Shown: positions 43,999 through 53,554 of the stretch, one piece after another
Layout: every line of letters starts with the position of its first letter
Position numbering within the stretch: position 1 is the first letter of the stretch
Assembly (NCBI GenBank): GCA_002424645.1
Contig: DIKU01000064.1
Span: 27,495 to 90,493, forward strand
Length of the DNA: 62,999 nt
Direction: 5' to 3'
DNA from: Pelobacter sp. UBA5610
GTDB lineage: Bacteria; Desulfobacterota; Desulfuromonadia; Desulfuromonadales; Syntrophotaleaceae
Made by a program: the position numbers and the translations under genes
Notes under the pieces: generated by a model
Databases searched by the model: none
What the model saw: the letters and a program-made list of their open reading frames with translations, nothing else
Told to the model about the DNA's origin: nothing

Positions 43999-44610
43999 TT
44001 ATTCGCCAGCTTCGATCTCAGCAGCTTCTCCGGCGCCTTCTTCAACTTCGGCAGCGCGACCGCCAACGGTAAATACGGTGTAATTTACATCGGCCGGCAA
44101 TTCAACCCCTGCGGGAAGTTTAATATCCTGAACGTGCAGCACATCACCGATAGCCAGTGCCGTAACGTCTACTTCGAGAACCGAAGGGATATTGGTCGGA
44201 AGACATACCAGCTCCACTTCGTGACGAATAACCTGAAGGTTGCCACCTTCTTTTTCGCCAGCAGATTTGCCTACCGCAACAACAGGAACCATAACATGAG
44301 CTTTTTGCTTCAGGTCAATGGCCTGAAAATCAACATGCAGTACGTTCTGACGAACAGGGTCCAACTGCATATCCTTAAGGATAACCACCTGACCGTCAAA
44401 AGAACCTTCGCCCTTGAGAGTAATCAGGGTATTCCAGCCTGCTTCGCTAGCAATAATAGCCGAAAGCTTTTTAGGTTCAACAGTCAAAGAGCAACTCTCT
44501 ACACCTTTGCCGTACATGACGGCGGGAATCAACCCCTCGCGACGCAGTGTGCGAGCAGTCCCTTTTCCAAGCCCTTCACGCTGGCTGACATTCAATTCCG
44601 TCTGTGCCAT
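43999..44610 (-). CDS. rplY: 50S ribosomal protein L25 (general stress protein CTC type)
   Basis: This 203-residue protein has an N-terminal L25 domain that binds 5S rRNA (REGLGKGTARTLRREGLIPA, VLHVDFQAI) and a C-terminal TL5/CTC beta domain, ending in an acidic tail (EVEEGAGEAAEIEAGE). The long form is usual outside the enterics. GGAGG lies upstream of the ATG at 44610. It sits in a unit with prs and pth. Confidence 0.95.
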   Translation of the reverse strand: MAQTELNVSQREGLGKGTARTLRREGLIPAVMYGKGVESCSLTVEPKKLSAIIASEAGWNTLITLKGEGSFDGQVVILKDMQLDPVRQNVLHVDFQAIDLKQKAHVMVPVVAVGKSAGEKEGGNLQVIRHEVELVCLPTNIPSVLEVDVTALAIGDVLHVQDIKLPAGVELPADVNYTVFTVGGRAAEVEEGAGEAAEIEAGE

Positions 44611-44664
44611 GTATCCGTTCCTCCAATCCTCACGTTATTTCGGTTCGTGTTGAACACTGTCTAT

Positions 44665-45603
44665 TTATACAAAAAGAGAACTTACTGATTCACTGCCATT
44701 GATTCGCCGAATGGCTTCAGCCAAAAGTTCGGCAACCGACAATTGCCGCAACCGACTGCACGCCTTGACTTTTTCCATCACGGGAATGGTGTTGGTAACA
44801 ACGACTTCCTTCAAACAACTATTGTCAATGCGCTCCAACGCAGGTCCGGAAAGAACCGCATGGGTTGCAAAAGCGTAGATATCCCCAGCCCCTTTGTCTT
44901 TCAGGGCTTGCGCTGCCTGACAGAGAGTGCCCGCCGTATCGATCATATCATCAACGATTATGCAATCCTTGCCTTCGACATCACCAATGATATTCATTAC
45001 CTGTGAAACGTTTGGACCACTGCGTCGCTTATCAATGATGGCAAGACTGGCATCGAGGCGCTTGGCAAAGGCTCTTGCCCGCTCCGTACCCCCTGCATCC
45101 GGAGAAACCACAACCGGTGAGTCTTCAAAACGATCGGCAATATCCCGCAGAATGACCGGAGCAGCATAGAGATGATCCACGGGAATATTAAAAAACCCTT
45201 GAATCTGCCCTGCATGCAGGTCCATGGTCAGGACCCGGTCAAAACCCGAGGTCGAAATAAGATCCGCGACCAACTTGCTGGTAATCGGCGTACGGGGCGC
45301 TACCTTGCGATCCTGACGGGCATAGCCGAAGTAGGGAATGACGGCAGTTATACGCGCAGCAGATGCCCGCTTAAGAGCATCGGCCATAATTAACAATTCC
45401 ATGAGGTTGTCGTTAGCCGGCGCACACGTGGATTGAATGACATAAACGTCACGGCCACGTACGTTCTCCCCGATCTCAACCATGATTTCGCCGTCGGAAA
45501 AAGCTCGAACCTTGGCTGCCCCGAGAGGAACAGCAAGATGTCCGCAAATCTCACGAGCAAGAGGGGTATTCGAATTACCGGAAAAAATTTTCAGGTTGTT
45601 CAC
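44665..45603 (-). CDS. prs: Ribose-phosphate pyrophosphokinase
   Basis: This 312-residue enzyme makes PRPP from ribose-5-phosphate and ATP for nucleotides, NAD, His and Trp. Motifs: FSDGEIMVEIGENVRG, PYFGYARQDRK (ATP loop), MDLHAGQIQGFF, and the PRPP site CIIVDDMIDTAGTL. Start is GTG at 45603 after AGGA. Gene order ispE, tRNA-Gln, prs, rplY, pth is typical of this group. Its product also feeds nadC. Confidence 0.97.
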   Translation of the reverse strand: MNNLKIFSGNSNTPLAREICGHLAVPLGAAKVRAFSDGEIMVEIGENVRGRDVYVIQSTCAPANDNLMELLIMADALKRASAARITAVIPYFGYARQDRKVAPRTPITSKLVADLISTSGFDRVLTMDLHAGQIQGFFNIPVDHLYAAPVILRDIADRFEDSPVVVSPDAGGTERARAFAKRLDASLAIIDKRRSGPNVSQVMNIIGDVEGKDCIIVDDMIDTAGTLCQAAQALKDKGAGDIYAFATHAVLSGPALERIDNSCLKEVVVTNTIPVMEKVKACSRLRQLSVAELLAEAIRRINGSESVSSLFV

Positions 45604-45743
45604 GACAGATCCTCAGATGGTAAGTAAGAAAAAACTGCAGGCCATGGAGACCATGACCTGTTATGCACCGGGACCAACAAGTGTCCGGCTGCCGATTCGC
45701 GTCTACGAGCAAAGTTCCATACACAAACGCGACTATTTAAATA

Positions 45744-45818
45744 TGGCTGGGGCGCCAGGATTCGAACCTGGGAATGCCGGAATCAAAATCCGGTGCCTTA
45801 CCGCTTGGCGACGCCCCA
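45744..45818 (-). tRNA. tRNA-Gln (anticodon TTG)
   Basis: This 75-base gene includes an encoded CCA. The acceptor stem pairs TGGGGCG with CGCCCCA, then G and CCA. The anticodon arm is CCGGA-TTTTGAT-TCCGG, giving anticodon TTG for glutamine. The T arm carries GGTTCGAATCC. It lies between ispE and prs on the same strand and is probably processed from their common transcript. Confidence 0.97.
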
Positions 45819-45858
45819 ACAATCTACCATTCCTACAGTAACTCTGAATCTAACAACC

Positions 45859-46695
45859 TTAAACCGGCTCGACCGCGAAAGCCCGCCACCCATCGTGACA
45901 AGACATCTTTTCGGCAGCAGCCCGTGCGGTACATTCGTCACTAAACACACCGAACACCGTTGAACCGCTACCACTCATCAAAGCGCCTTTGGCACCGAGT
46001 CGTATCAGTTGCTGTTTAACGTCCTCGATCAGAGGAAAACGCTCAACAGTTACAGTTTCAAGGTCGTTATGCAGAAGATTAACTACTTCTTCTACCTCTC
46101 CGGAAAACCGAGGTATTCTAAGATTATCCCTCGCAGATGTCAACCGCAAATTTTTATAAACCCACGCTGTCGATACTTCAAGTCCCGGATTAACGAGTAC
46201 GTACCAGACCGGAGGCAATCCGTGAACTTCCTCAAGCCTATCACCGATACCGGTTGCCCAGGCGGCATGCTTAAAAATAAAAAAAGGCACGTCCGCTCCG
46301 AGCTTCACTCCCGTTTCCATGAGTTGTTCGGGAGAAAATCCAAGGCTCAGCATATCGTTAAGGCCCATCAAGACGGTGGCAGCATCGGATGAACCACCGC
46401 CCAACCCGGCGGCGACCGGGATATTCTTTTCAATAACTATTTCCAGACCCTGGCGAACACCCGCCCGGTCAAGAAGGGCTTGGGCCGCGCGCGCTGCAAT
46501 ATTTTGCTGCCCTGCAGGTAGAGTTACCCCACCGCACTGCACCGTGATGTCCGCGCCGCCGGTCAAGGCAATGCTTATCTTGTCATACAGCGATACACGT
46601 TGCATGAGCATGGCCAGATCGTGATACCCGTCGGAACGGCGATTAAGCACATGCAAACAAATATTGATTTTTGCTGGCGCCAGAAAGGTACCCAT
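45859..46695 (-). CDS. ispE: 4-diphosphocytidyl-2-C-methyl-D-erythritol kinase
   Basis: This 278-residue GHMP-family kinase acts in the MEP isoprenoid route. N-terminal APAKINICLHVLNRRSDGYHDL and the ATP loop PVAAGLGGGSSDAATVLMGL are diagnostic, with GALMSGSGSTVFGVF near the end. Its products lead toward the substrates of the polyprenyl synthase at 19.4 kb. It is followed by tRNA-Gln. Confidence 0.96.
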   Translation of the reverse strand: MGTFLAPAKINICLHVLNRRSDGYHDLAMLMQRVSLYDKISIALTGGADITVQCGGVTLPAGQQNIAARAAQALLDRAGVRQGLEIVIEKNIPVAAGLGGGSSDAATVLMGLNDMLSLGFSPEQLMETGVKLGADVPFFIFKHAAWATGIGDRLEEVHGLPPVWYVLVNPGLEVSTAWVYKNLRLTSARDNLRIPRFSGEVEEVVNLLHNDLETVTVERFPLIEDVKQQLIRLGAKGALMSGSGSTVFGVFSDECTARAAAEKMSCHDGWRAFAVEPV

Positions 46696-46829
46696 AAAAT
46701 TGCCTTTTCATCAAAAAACATTCGCAAGCGATGTCCTGCGATATACCGCATGTCATTCAGGGCGCCTATCTATTAATAAATTCGATCCCTCATGTCAAGC
46801 CTTATCCATCTTTTTATATGCATTGCCTG

Positions 46830-48236
46830 TCAAATACGCACAAAATAATCCTCCCAGGCTGCTGCAATACTCTCTCGCGTCATAACTGGCGGATAGCCAT
46901 GATATGATGCGTCCGCCAGGATATGCTCGACCATATCCTGAGGATGACAGGCACTATAGGGGATATCCAGACGGCGATAAAACTCGTCCATCAGAAAGGT
47001 GAATACCGTCTTGTCGAAAGCGATGCCATTGAGCTGGCAAACTTGTCTGAAAATATTTTCAAATTGCTCCCCGGTAGGATAATCAACCTTGAATTTGTAA
47101 TGAATGCGCCGCAAAAACGCTTCATCGACCAACTCATGCGGCTCAATATTGGTGGAAAAAATCACCAGATTATCAAAGGGTATTTCAAATTTCATTCCGG
47201 TATGCAACGTCAAAAAGTCGATACGCCGGTCGAGTGGCACCATCCAGCGATTAAGCAATAATTGCGGATCGACATGCTGACGGCCAAAATCGTCGATGAT
47301 GAAAACACCATTATTGGCCTTCACCTGCAACGGTGCCTCATAATATTTGGTAATAGGATTGAAATCCAGATCGAGAGTACGCAGCGTCAATTCGCCACCG
47401 GCAATCACCACCGGCCTGCGCACCAGCATCCAGCGCTCGTCATAAGCTCCACTCCCGCTCTCCACATCCAGAGCATGATGATTCACGGGATCATAGACAT
47501 TGATGATCTCCCCCCTGACCAGCAATGCGTAAGGCATGTAGATGCCTCCTGGCAATAATTCTGCGATAGTTTCGGCGATCGATGTTTTGCCATTTCCCGG
47601 GGGACCATAGAGAAATATTTCTTTTCCGGAACTCAACGCCGGACCAAGGCGATGCAGCAGACGATCACTTACCACGAGGTGGGAGAAAACCTGATGCACG
47701 CGTTCCTGGGTTATAAGCAGACTGCGCACCGTTTGAAGATCCACCATATCCCGGTAATCGTCAAGACTTACCGGTGCCGGACCGACATAACGCGACACGT
47801 CCAGCAAAGCCGATGCCCTGCGGATGCCAGGCTCGGTAATAGAGTATTGGTAACTGCTTTTGGAATACAGAGAGGCGCCCTTGACCTTGACGAAATGTTC
47901 CCGTCTCAATTCTTCCACAGCCTGATCCAGGATATTCGCGGGGAGCTTTACCCGATCAATAAGTTCCGCCAAGGTAAAATCGCCAAGAAACAACGTGTGC
48001 TTCAATACCAGATCGGCAATAAAGAATAAATCGAGGCCCGTGTCCTCAACCGTTTGAGGGCACTCGGGTGGCTTGCGAAATGAGGCCTGCAACTTTTTTT
48101 CATCGAGAAAACCCAGTGCACACAGGTTTTGTCCGAGTCGCCCGCCGCGCAGTCTTTGTCGCTGTAACGCAGCATCGAGTTGTTGCTGTGAAATCACCCC
48201 TTCATCCACAAGCCGTTCTCCCAAAGGTTTTTTCAT
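46830..48236 (-). CDS. AAA+ ATPase with N-terminal GspE-N-like and winged-helix parts
   Basis: The protein has 468 residues. Residues ~1-55 match the GspE/PilB N-terminal pattern twice (PLGERLVDEGVISQQQLDAA; RLGQNLCALGFLDEKKL). A winged-helix-like part (~75-150) follows, then a P-loop ATPase (~185-400) with Walker A GPPGNGKTS, Walker B GVFIIDDFG and VIFSTNIEP (sensor). The C-terminal ~70 residues are helical. It is cytoplasmic and probably remodels or loads another protein, but no family name or client is known to me. It stands alone, with GGAGGGG upstream of the ATG. Confidence 0.75.
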   Translation of the reverse strand: MKKPLGERLVDEGVISQQQLDAALQRQRLRGGRLGQNLCALGFLDEKKLQASFRKPPECPQTVEDTGLDLFFIADLVLKHTLFLGDFTLAELIDRVKLPANILDQAVEELRREHFVKVKGASLYSKSSYQYSITEPGIRRASALLDVSRYVGPAPVSLDDYRDMVDLQTVRSLLITQERVHQVFSHLVVSDRLLHRLGPALSSGKEIFLYGPPGNGKTSIAETIAELLPGGIYMPYALLVRGEIINVYDPVNHHALDVESGSGAYDERWMLVRRPVVIAGGELTLRTLDLDFNPITKYYEAPLQVKANNGVFIIDDFGRQHVDPQLLLNRWMVPLDRRIDFLTLHTGMKFEIPFDNLVIFSTNIEPHELVDEAFLRRIHYKFKVDYPTGEQFENIFRQVCQLNGIAFDKTVFTFLMDEFYRRLDIPYSACHPQDMVEHILADASYHGYPPVMTRESIAAAWEDYFVRI

Positions 48237-48408
48237 AACAGAAGCCCCTCCTGGTTGTTAAAGAGTCGCAAGCATGCCCGCAGAACCTGCATCTCAAACA
48301 AAACTGTTACCTGGAAGTTTACGGTAAAAATACGATCAGACCACCCCCGGATCGTTAATTAGGAGATTTTTTAGGCAAACAGGTGGAGGGGCTGAGAGGA
48401 AGGAAACA

Positions 48409-49209
48409 TCAATTATTCTGAAAAAAGTCGTCCCGGAGTTGATGAAATGCCGTGAAACAAACCTTGCGACACTGGTGAATGGCCAAAAAAGCGGTTAAAG
48501 CCACACCTGCGACGATAGCGCACATGATGGCGATCTGGTACTTGACCGCGATCATCGGATCCGTTCCGGAAAGGATCTGCCCGGTCATCATGCCGGGCAA
48601 TGTAACCAACCCGGCAGCCGCCATGCTGTTGGTCGTCGGGATGAGAGCGGCACGGAAGGCCTGCTGTAACGCTGGCGTGGAAGCCGTTGCGGAACTGGCG
48701 CCGAGACACAATGCGGTTTCGATTTCATCGCGTCGTTCCCGCACCTCGGACAGATAACGCTCTACGGCCAGACTGGCGCCGTTCATGGAATTGCCAAGAA
48801 TCATACTGGCCAGGGGAATGAGATACCTGGGACTGTACCAGGGAGAAGCACCTATGACTAAAAGGCAAAAGTAAACGGTCACGCCGCCGCAGCCAAACAG
48901 CAGGGATATCCCGGCGATCCGATAAAAGCCAGGCACCTTTGATGTGACCCGCCCCCCCATGACCTGCAGGGCAAAAGCCCCCATGAGCAACAAAATAAGC
49001 ATGGTCGGCAAAGGACTCCGAACGGCGAAAATCAGCCGCAGCAAAAAACCAACCGCAGTGAGTTGTACGATCATCCGCAGCGAAGCCCAGAAAAGGTCCT
49101 TTTCACGCCCGGCTCCACCGAGTCGCGCCAACCCGACGACCAACAATATCATGCCGTAACTAAAAGCAAGATTGGCTGCTCCCGGATCAACAATCACCGT
49201 CTGGTTCAC
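48409..49209 (-). CDS. ABC transporter permease, FetB/UPF0014 family
   Basis: This 266-residue protein has about six to seven helices. The family pattern is LILLLMGAFALQVMGGRV, LASMILGNSMNGASLAVER and GLVTLPGMMTGQILSGTDP. In E. coli the FetAB pair exports iron under stress. GGAGG lies six bases before the GTG at 49209, which also gives a 4-base GTGA overlap with the ATPase gene; the ATG at 49215 would leave no room for the SD. Confidence 0.88.
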   Translation of the reverse strand: MNQTVIVDPGAANLAFSYGMILLVVGLARLGGAGREKDLFWASLRMIVQLTAVGFLLRLIFAVRSPLPTMLILLLMGAFALQVMGGRVTSKVPGFYRIAGISLLFGCGGVTVYFCLLVIGASPWYSPRYLIPLASMILGNSMNGASLAVERYLSEVRERRDEIETALCLGASSATASTPALQQAFRAALIPTTNSMAAAGLVTLPGMMTGQILSGTDPMIAVKYQIAIMCAIVAGVALTAFLAIHQCRKVCFTAFHQLRDDFFQNN

Positions 49210-49970
49210 AGACATCCTCCGACCTTTGGGGGATACAGAAGAAAACGGTGCAACGCTTCCGTTTGTGGATCTTTAAAGATTTTTGCAGTCTCGCCCTGCT
49301 CGATGATACGGCCTTCATCCAGAAACACCACGTCATCGGCCACGCGTTCGGCAAACCACAGGTCATGCGTCACCACCAACATGGCCAAATGATTCTGTCG
49401 GCACAGACCCTGGATGGAGCGGGCTAAACGATCACCGGAAGGTCTGTCCAAAGCGCTAGTAGGCTCATCCAACATCAGCACCTGGGGATGACATAGCAGG
49501 GCCCTTGCCAGCCCCACACGCTGCTGCTCCCCCAGAGAAAGACTCCCCGCCTGGCGCGGCAAATATTCATGCGTAAGATCGACCATGGCAAGAGATTGAG
49601 ACCAGGATGGGTCTGTTGGCGAAGGGGGATCCTGCTTGCGCAGCACAAAAGGCTGTTGCAGGTTTTCAAGTACCGTTCCGGTAAACATGAAGGGTTTTTG
49701 CGGAACCATGCTTACCATCCGGCGGAGTTGCAGAGGATCGAGCAGAGCAATATCCTGATTGCCCAAAAGGATCCGACCTCCGGAGGGATCCTCCAATCGA
49801 TTGGCAATGCGCAGCAGGGTTGTCTTTCCGCATCCGGACGGACCGATAAGCACCGTAATGCGTCCGGCAGGGATGGTCATGCATACCTGCTGGAGAATGC
49901 GCCGGGGCCGCCCGTCTTCGCCGGTTCGGACTTTTTCAATATTTTCGAGAACCAGAGGGGGCACTCTCAT
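49206..49970 (-). CDS. ABC transporter ATP-binding protein, FetA-like
   Basis: This 254-residue ATPase has Walker A IGPSGCGKTTLLR, Q-loop VPQKPFMF, signature LSLGEQQRV (one residue off LSGGQ) and Walker B VLMLDEPTSALD. It partners the overlapping UPF0014 permease. I choose the ATG at 49970, with AAAGGG four bases upstream; the longer GTG frame to 49994 would overlap the uracil-DNA glycosylase gene. Confidence 0.88.
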   Translation of the reverse strand: MRVPPLVLENIEKVRTGEDGRPRRILQQVCMTIPAGRITVLIGPSGCGKTTLLRIANRLEDPSGGRILLGNQDIALLDPLQLRRMVSMVPQKPFMFTGTVLENLQQPFVLRKQDPPSPTDPSWSQSLAMVDLTHEYLPRQAGSLSLGEQQRVGLARALLCHPQVLMLDEPTSALDRPSGDRLARSIQGLCRQNHLAMLVVTHDLWFAERVADDVVFLDEGRIIEQGETAKIFKDPQTEALHRFLLYPPKVGGCL

Positions 49971-49977
49971 CGCCCTT

Positions 49978-50709
49978 TCAGGCGTCACTGTCACGCAAAC
50001 GGCTCATAACCAGCTTGAGATCTTCCCAAACTTCGCGTTTGGATGCAGGATTACGCAATAAATAAGCCGGGTGATACGTAGGCATCACTGGAATACCCTC
50101 ATATTCATGCCATTGACCGCGCAACCGGCTGATAGCTTCCTGATCCTTCAATAAAACCTGCGCAGCAAACCGTCCGAGGGTAACGATAACGCGAGGCCGA
50201 ATCGCCGCTAACTGGCGGACGAGAAAAGGCTCGCAGGCCAGGATTTCTTCCGGATGCGGATCCCGATTCTCCGGAGGTCGACATTTTTGAACGTTGCAAA
50301 TATAAACATCATCACGGCACAATCCCATGGCAAACAGCATACGGTCTAAAAGCCGCCCCGCCTCACCAACGAATGGAATCCCCTGTTTATCCTCTTCGCG
50401 CCCCGGCGCTTCTCCGACAAACACCACACGCGCCTTTTCATTACCACAACCAAAGACGAGATGATTACGCCCCTGACTCAGCGGACAGCGGCAACAATCA
50501 CCCAGGTCGGCACGAATTTCCTCGAGGGTTTCAGGACGGCAATGGCAAGACACACGCTCTTCCGCACCGATCCCTGGTGGGCAGACGCTCTGAGGCACGG
50601 CGTCCTCCGACCAAGGTATTTCATGGACCCCCAGGGACTGAAGATTCTCAAGAAGGCCGCGCACCTGTCCGGCAACCTCACATAAATCCCGATAAAGCTT
50701 CTGCGGCAT
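49978..50709 (-). CDS. Uracil-DNA glycosylase, family 4 (Fe-S)
   Basis: This 243-residue base-excision repair enzyme removes uracil from DNA. The active-site loop is VFVGEAPGREEDKQG with GIPFVGEAGRLLDRML; cluster cysteines are in CRCPLSQ, NVQKCRPPEN and ACEPFL; HPAYLLRNP is the Leu-loop. An N-terminal extension of ~80 residues is variable in the family. The start at the ATG at 50709 avoids overlap with the divergent gene at 50766. Confidence 0.9.
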   Translation of the reverse strand: MPQKLYRDLCEVAGQVRGLLENLQSLGVHEIPWSEDAVPQSVCPPGIGAEERVSCHCRPETLEEIRADLGDCCRCPLSQGRNHLVFGCGNEKARVVFVGEAPGREEDKQGIPFVGEAGRLLDRMLFAMGLCRDDVYICNVQKCRPPENRDPHPEEILACEPFLVRQLAAIRPRVIVTLGRFAAQVLLKDQEAISRLRGQWHEYEGIPVMPTYHPAYLLRNPASKREVWEDLKLVMSRLRDSDA

Positions 50710-50765
50710 AGTCTCTTTACATTTCCTTCCCTGCGGGATTATCCTGTAGCAATAAATCAACACGG

Positions 50766-51686
50766 GTGTCTATGGCGTTCAAGATAATACTCATAATCTG
50801 TATCGTGATTCTTTCGGTCCCCACCCCATCCCTGGCTTGGGGACTGGGGGTACACCTGCAACTCGGTTCACAGATACTGGGTGAACTACACCTTCTGCCT
50901 GAGGCGCTCCGGCAGTTGGTAGCCGCCCACCCTTTCGATTTCCTTTATGGCTGCATCAGTGCCGACATCACCCTAGGGAAACGCTTTACTCACTATCTCC
51001 AACACTGCCATTCATGGCGGGTCGGGTGCCGGATTATCGACGCGGCACAGACTGATGCCCAACGGGCCTGCGCCTATGGCTATATCGCACACCTGGCTGC
51101 GGACACCATTGCCCACTCGTACCTGGTACCGTATAAACTGGTGCGCACCTTTAACACCGCCATGCATAAACATACCTATTGGGAGATGCGCTTCGAAAGC
51201 CGGGTTGACCCAGCCTGCTGGGCTTTGGCCCGCTCACTGGCACAAAAAGATTTAAGCGCCAACGATACCCTGCTACGCAGCATCCTGGCTCCGACCCTGT
51301 TCTCTTTCGGCACCAACAAGCGACTTTTCAATTCCCTGCTGCTGTTAAGCCGCTTGCAGCAATGGCAAAAAATGCTGCGTTCCGTAGCGGACCACTCAAA
51401 ATGGACACTGCAGGAAATCAACCAGGAAGAATATCTGACCCTCGCCCACGAAGCCGTCCTGAGCATTCTGCAGAATATGCAGGAAAGCCCTTACTGGAAG
51501 GCTGACCCAGCCGGCGAAAGAGCGCTGTATGCTGCCAAAGCGATCCGTAAAAACCTGCACCTGCTATGGTTGGAAGGCAAATTACCTGAAGCCCAGGCAG
51601 AACAGTTGCTTTGCGAAATCAAACAACGCTTGCGTCAAGGCATCGTCCATCCGGAAAAACTGCTCGAATTACTGTCGGGCTACTGA
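50766..51686 (+). CDS. Zinc-dependent phospholipase C-like exported protein
   Basis: This ~306-residue protein has a signal peptide (KIILIICIVILSVPTPSLA, then WG). It resembles the PF00882 phospholipase C family: Trp at the mature N-terminus, WGLGVHLQLGSQIL, DFLYGCISADITLG and YGYIAHLAADTIAHSYLVP with zinc-type His and Asp. Many family members in this phylum lack proof of activity. Start is GTG at 50766 or the ATG two codons later. It diverges from the uracil-DNA glycosylase gene and converges on coaBC, overlapping its stop by 7 bases. Confidence 0.8.
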   Translation: MSMAFKIILIICIVILSVPTPSLAWGLGVHLQLGSQILGELHLLPEALRQLVAAHPFDFLYGCISADITLGKRFTHYLQHCHSWRVGCRIIDAAQTDAQRACAYGYIAHLAADTIAHSYLVPYKLVRTFNTAMHKHTYWEMRFESRVDPACWALARSLAQKDLSANDTLLRSILAPTLFSFGTNKRLFNSLLLLSRLQQWQKMLRSVADHSKWTLQEINQEEYLTLAHEAVLSILQNMQESPYWKADPAGERALYAAKAIRKNLHLLWLEGKLPEAQAEQLLCEIKQRLRQGIVHPEKLLELLSGY

Positions 51687-52903
51687 TCTTGCGTCGTTCC
51701 TGCACACCCGCCACCTCGCAGACGAGCGACACATTCCAGTAACCTTTCAGCCACTTCCGCCTTACTCAACAAAGGCCATTTCTCCGTCTTCCCGTTGCGG
51801 TAAAACAACCTGACCAGATTGGTATCGACGTCAAACCCTGCCTGCGGACAGGTGACATCGTTGGCGACAATAAGATCAAGGTCCTTGCTTTGCAGTTTGC
51901 GTAACGCATGGGCTTCCAGCTCATGGGTCTCGGCGGCAAACCCGATCACCAGTTGATCTTTTTTGACCTTGCCGACTTCCGCCAGGATATCCGGGTTTTT
52001 AACCAAACTAAGTTGCAGAAGCTCGTCCTCGCCTTTTTTGATCTTCTGAAGGGCACGTTCCGCAGGGCGATAGTCCGCCACGGCCGCGGACTTGATCACC
52101 ACGGTACTTTCAGGCAAATGCTCCAGAACAGCCGATTTCATCTGCTCAGCACTCACGACCTTATGCAATTCAACCCCTGCAGGGGGCGCAAGGGCTGTCG
52201 GACCGGATATCAGTATCACCCGGGCACCGTGCTGCCTGGCTGCCCGGGCAATGGCGTAGCCCATTTTACCAGAGGAATAATTACTCAGATACCGCACCGG
52301 ATCGAGTTCTTCGCGTGTCGGACCGGCGGTAACCAAAATAGTTTCACCGGTAAGATCCTGAGGAGTCAACAACCGAAGCGTTTCCGCGAACACGACTTCG
52401 GGTTCGGCCATTTTACCTTTACCCTGCCAGCCACAGGCAAGCAACCCGCTTACCGGTTCGACAAACCGATACCCCAGTTCAGCAAGGCTTGCCTGATTCT
52501 GCTGATAAATCGGGTTTTCCCACATATTGCTGTTCATGGCGGGGACAAACAATACAGGCGCCTTGGTCGCCATGATGGTGGTCGTAAGCAGATCATCGGC
52601 GAGTCCTGCAGCAACCTTTCCAACCAGATTGGCCGTACAGGGAGCCACGACCAGCACATCGGCACGATCAGCCAGAGCAATATGACCGATCTCCCGTTCG
52701 CTTATCAGGTTGAACAATTCGATATGCACGGGGTTCCCCGACAGGGTCTGAAAAGTAAGGGGTGTGACAAACTCTGTAGCGGCAGCCGTCATGATCACAT
52801 GTACCTGCGCTCCGGCTTTGACATAAAGTCGAACCAGTTCTGCGGCCCGATAAGCCGCAATCCCTCCGGTCACCCCGACTACGATCTGTTTACCTGTCAG
52901 CAT
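51680..52903 (-). CDS. coaBC: Bifunctional CoaB/CoaC
   Basis: This 407-residue flavoprotein has an N-terminal phosphopantothenoylcysteine decarboxylase (VGVTGGIAAYRAAEL, VPAMNSNMW, PVSGLLACG) and a C-terminal CTP-dependent ligase (VTAGPTREELDPVRYLSN and SSGKMGYAIARAA). It supplies CoA steps 2 and 3 after CoaX. AGGA lies nine bases before the ATG at 52903. It is last in a tight gene string: FAD oxidoreductase, OB-HD protein, MBL protein, coaBC. Confidence 0.97.
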   Translation of the reverse strand: MLTGKQIVVGVTGGIAAYRAAELVRLYVKAGAQVHVIMTAAATEFVTPLTFQTLSGNPVHIELFNLISEREIGHIALADRADVLVVAPCTANLVGKVAAGLADDLLTTTIMATKAPVLFVPAMNSNMWENPIYQQNQASLAELGYRFVEPVSGLLACGWQGKGKMAEPEVVFAETLRLLTPQDLTGETILVTAGPTREELDPVRYLSNYSSGKMGYAIARAARQHGARVILISGPTALAPPAGVELHKVVSAEQMKSAVLEHLPESTVVIKSAAVADYRPAERALQKIKKGEDELLQLSLVKNPDILAEVGKVKKDQLVIGFAAETHELEAHALRKLQSKDLDLIVANDVTCPQAGFDVDTNLVRLFYRNGKTEKWPLLSKAEVAERLLECVARLRGGGCAGTTQDQ

Positions 52904-52912
52904 CGGTCTTTC

Positions 52913-53554
52913 CTATTCGAAATAATTCAAATAAGGATTACTTTTCCGTTCACGGCCGATGGTGGTTTCCGGACCATGGCCGGGAAACACCCTGACGCTA
53001 TCGTCAAGCACCAGCAAACGATTTTGCAACCCCTTCAGCAACAGCAAATGGTCGCCACCGGGCAGATCGGTACGGCCGATGGATCCGGCAAAAAGCACAT
53101 CTCCGGCAAACACCGAATCGCCACATTTAAGGCATACGCTGCCGGGAGAATGCCCCGGCACATGCAGCACCTCCAACAGGATGCTGCCTACCTGGATTTG
53201 ATCGCCATCCTGCAACAGCCGCGTCGGTTCGGGTGATGGATCGATGGCATGGCAACCGAATTTTGCCGCATGCTCGGCAGCCCCCCGCAACAGCGGCAGG
53301 TCGGCACCGTGCAGCAGCAGCTCGGCACCGGTCTTATCGATAAGAAAACGATTGCCACCGATATGATCGAAATGGCCGTGGGTATTGATCACCTTTTTCA
53401 AAGCAAACCCGTGTTCTTCGAGCAGCGCAAGAATACGCTCCGCATGACCACCGGGATCAATGACGATGGCTTGCTGAGTCTGGGGACATCCCAGCATATA
53501 GCAATTGACTCCCAACTCTCCGGTCATCATGCTCTTTTGCCATATATTGTTCAC
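52913..53554 (-). CDS. Glyoxalase II-like MBL-fold hydrolase
   Basis: This 213-residue metallo-hydrolase has the metal motif NTHGHFDHIGG, then HVPGHSPGSVCL, AGDVLFAGSIGRTDLPGG and FPGHGPETTIG. It is of the small YcbL/GloB-like type, which may act on S-lactoylglutathione or related thioesters. Start is GTG at 53554, giving a 4-base GTGA overlap with the HD gene. It ends 9 bases before coaBC. Confidence 0.88.
   Translation of the reverse strand: MNNIWQKSMMTGELGVNCYMLGCPQTQQAIVIDPGGHAERILALLEEHGFALKKVINTHGHFDHIGGNRFLIDKTGAELLLHGADLPLLRGAAEHAAKFGCHAIDPSPEPTRLLQDGDQIQVGSILLEVLHVPGHSPGSVCLKCGDSVFAGDVLFAGSIGRTDLPGGDHLLLLKGLQNRLLVLDDSVRVFPGHGPETTIGRERKSNPYLNYFE

Noticed and set aside
51908..53236. 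Open frame of 442 codons on the plus strand
   Set aside because: Antisense to coaBC and the MBL gene, both of which have clear motifs. A shadow frame.
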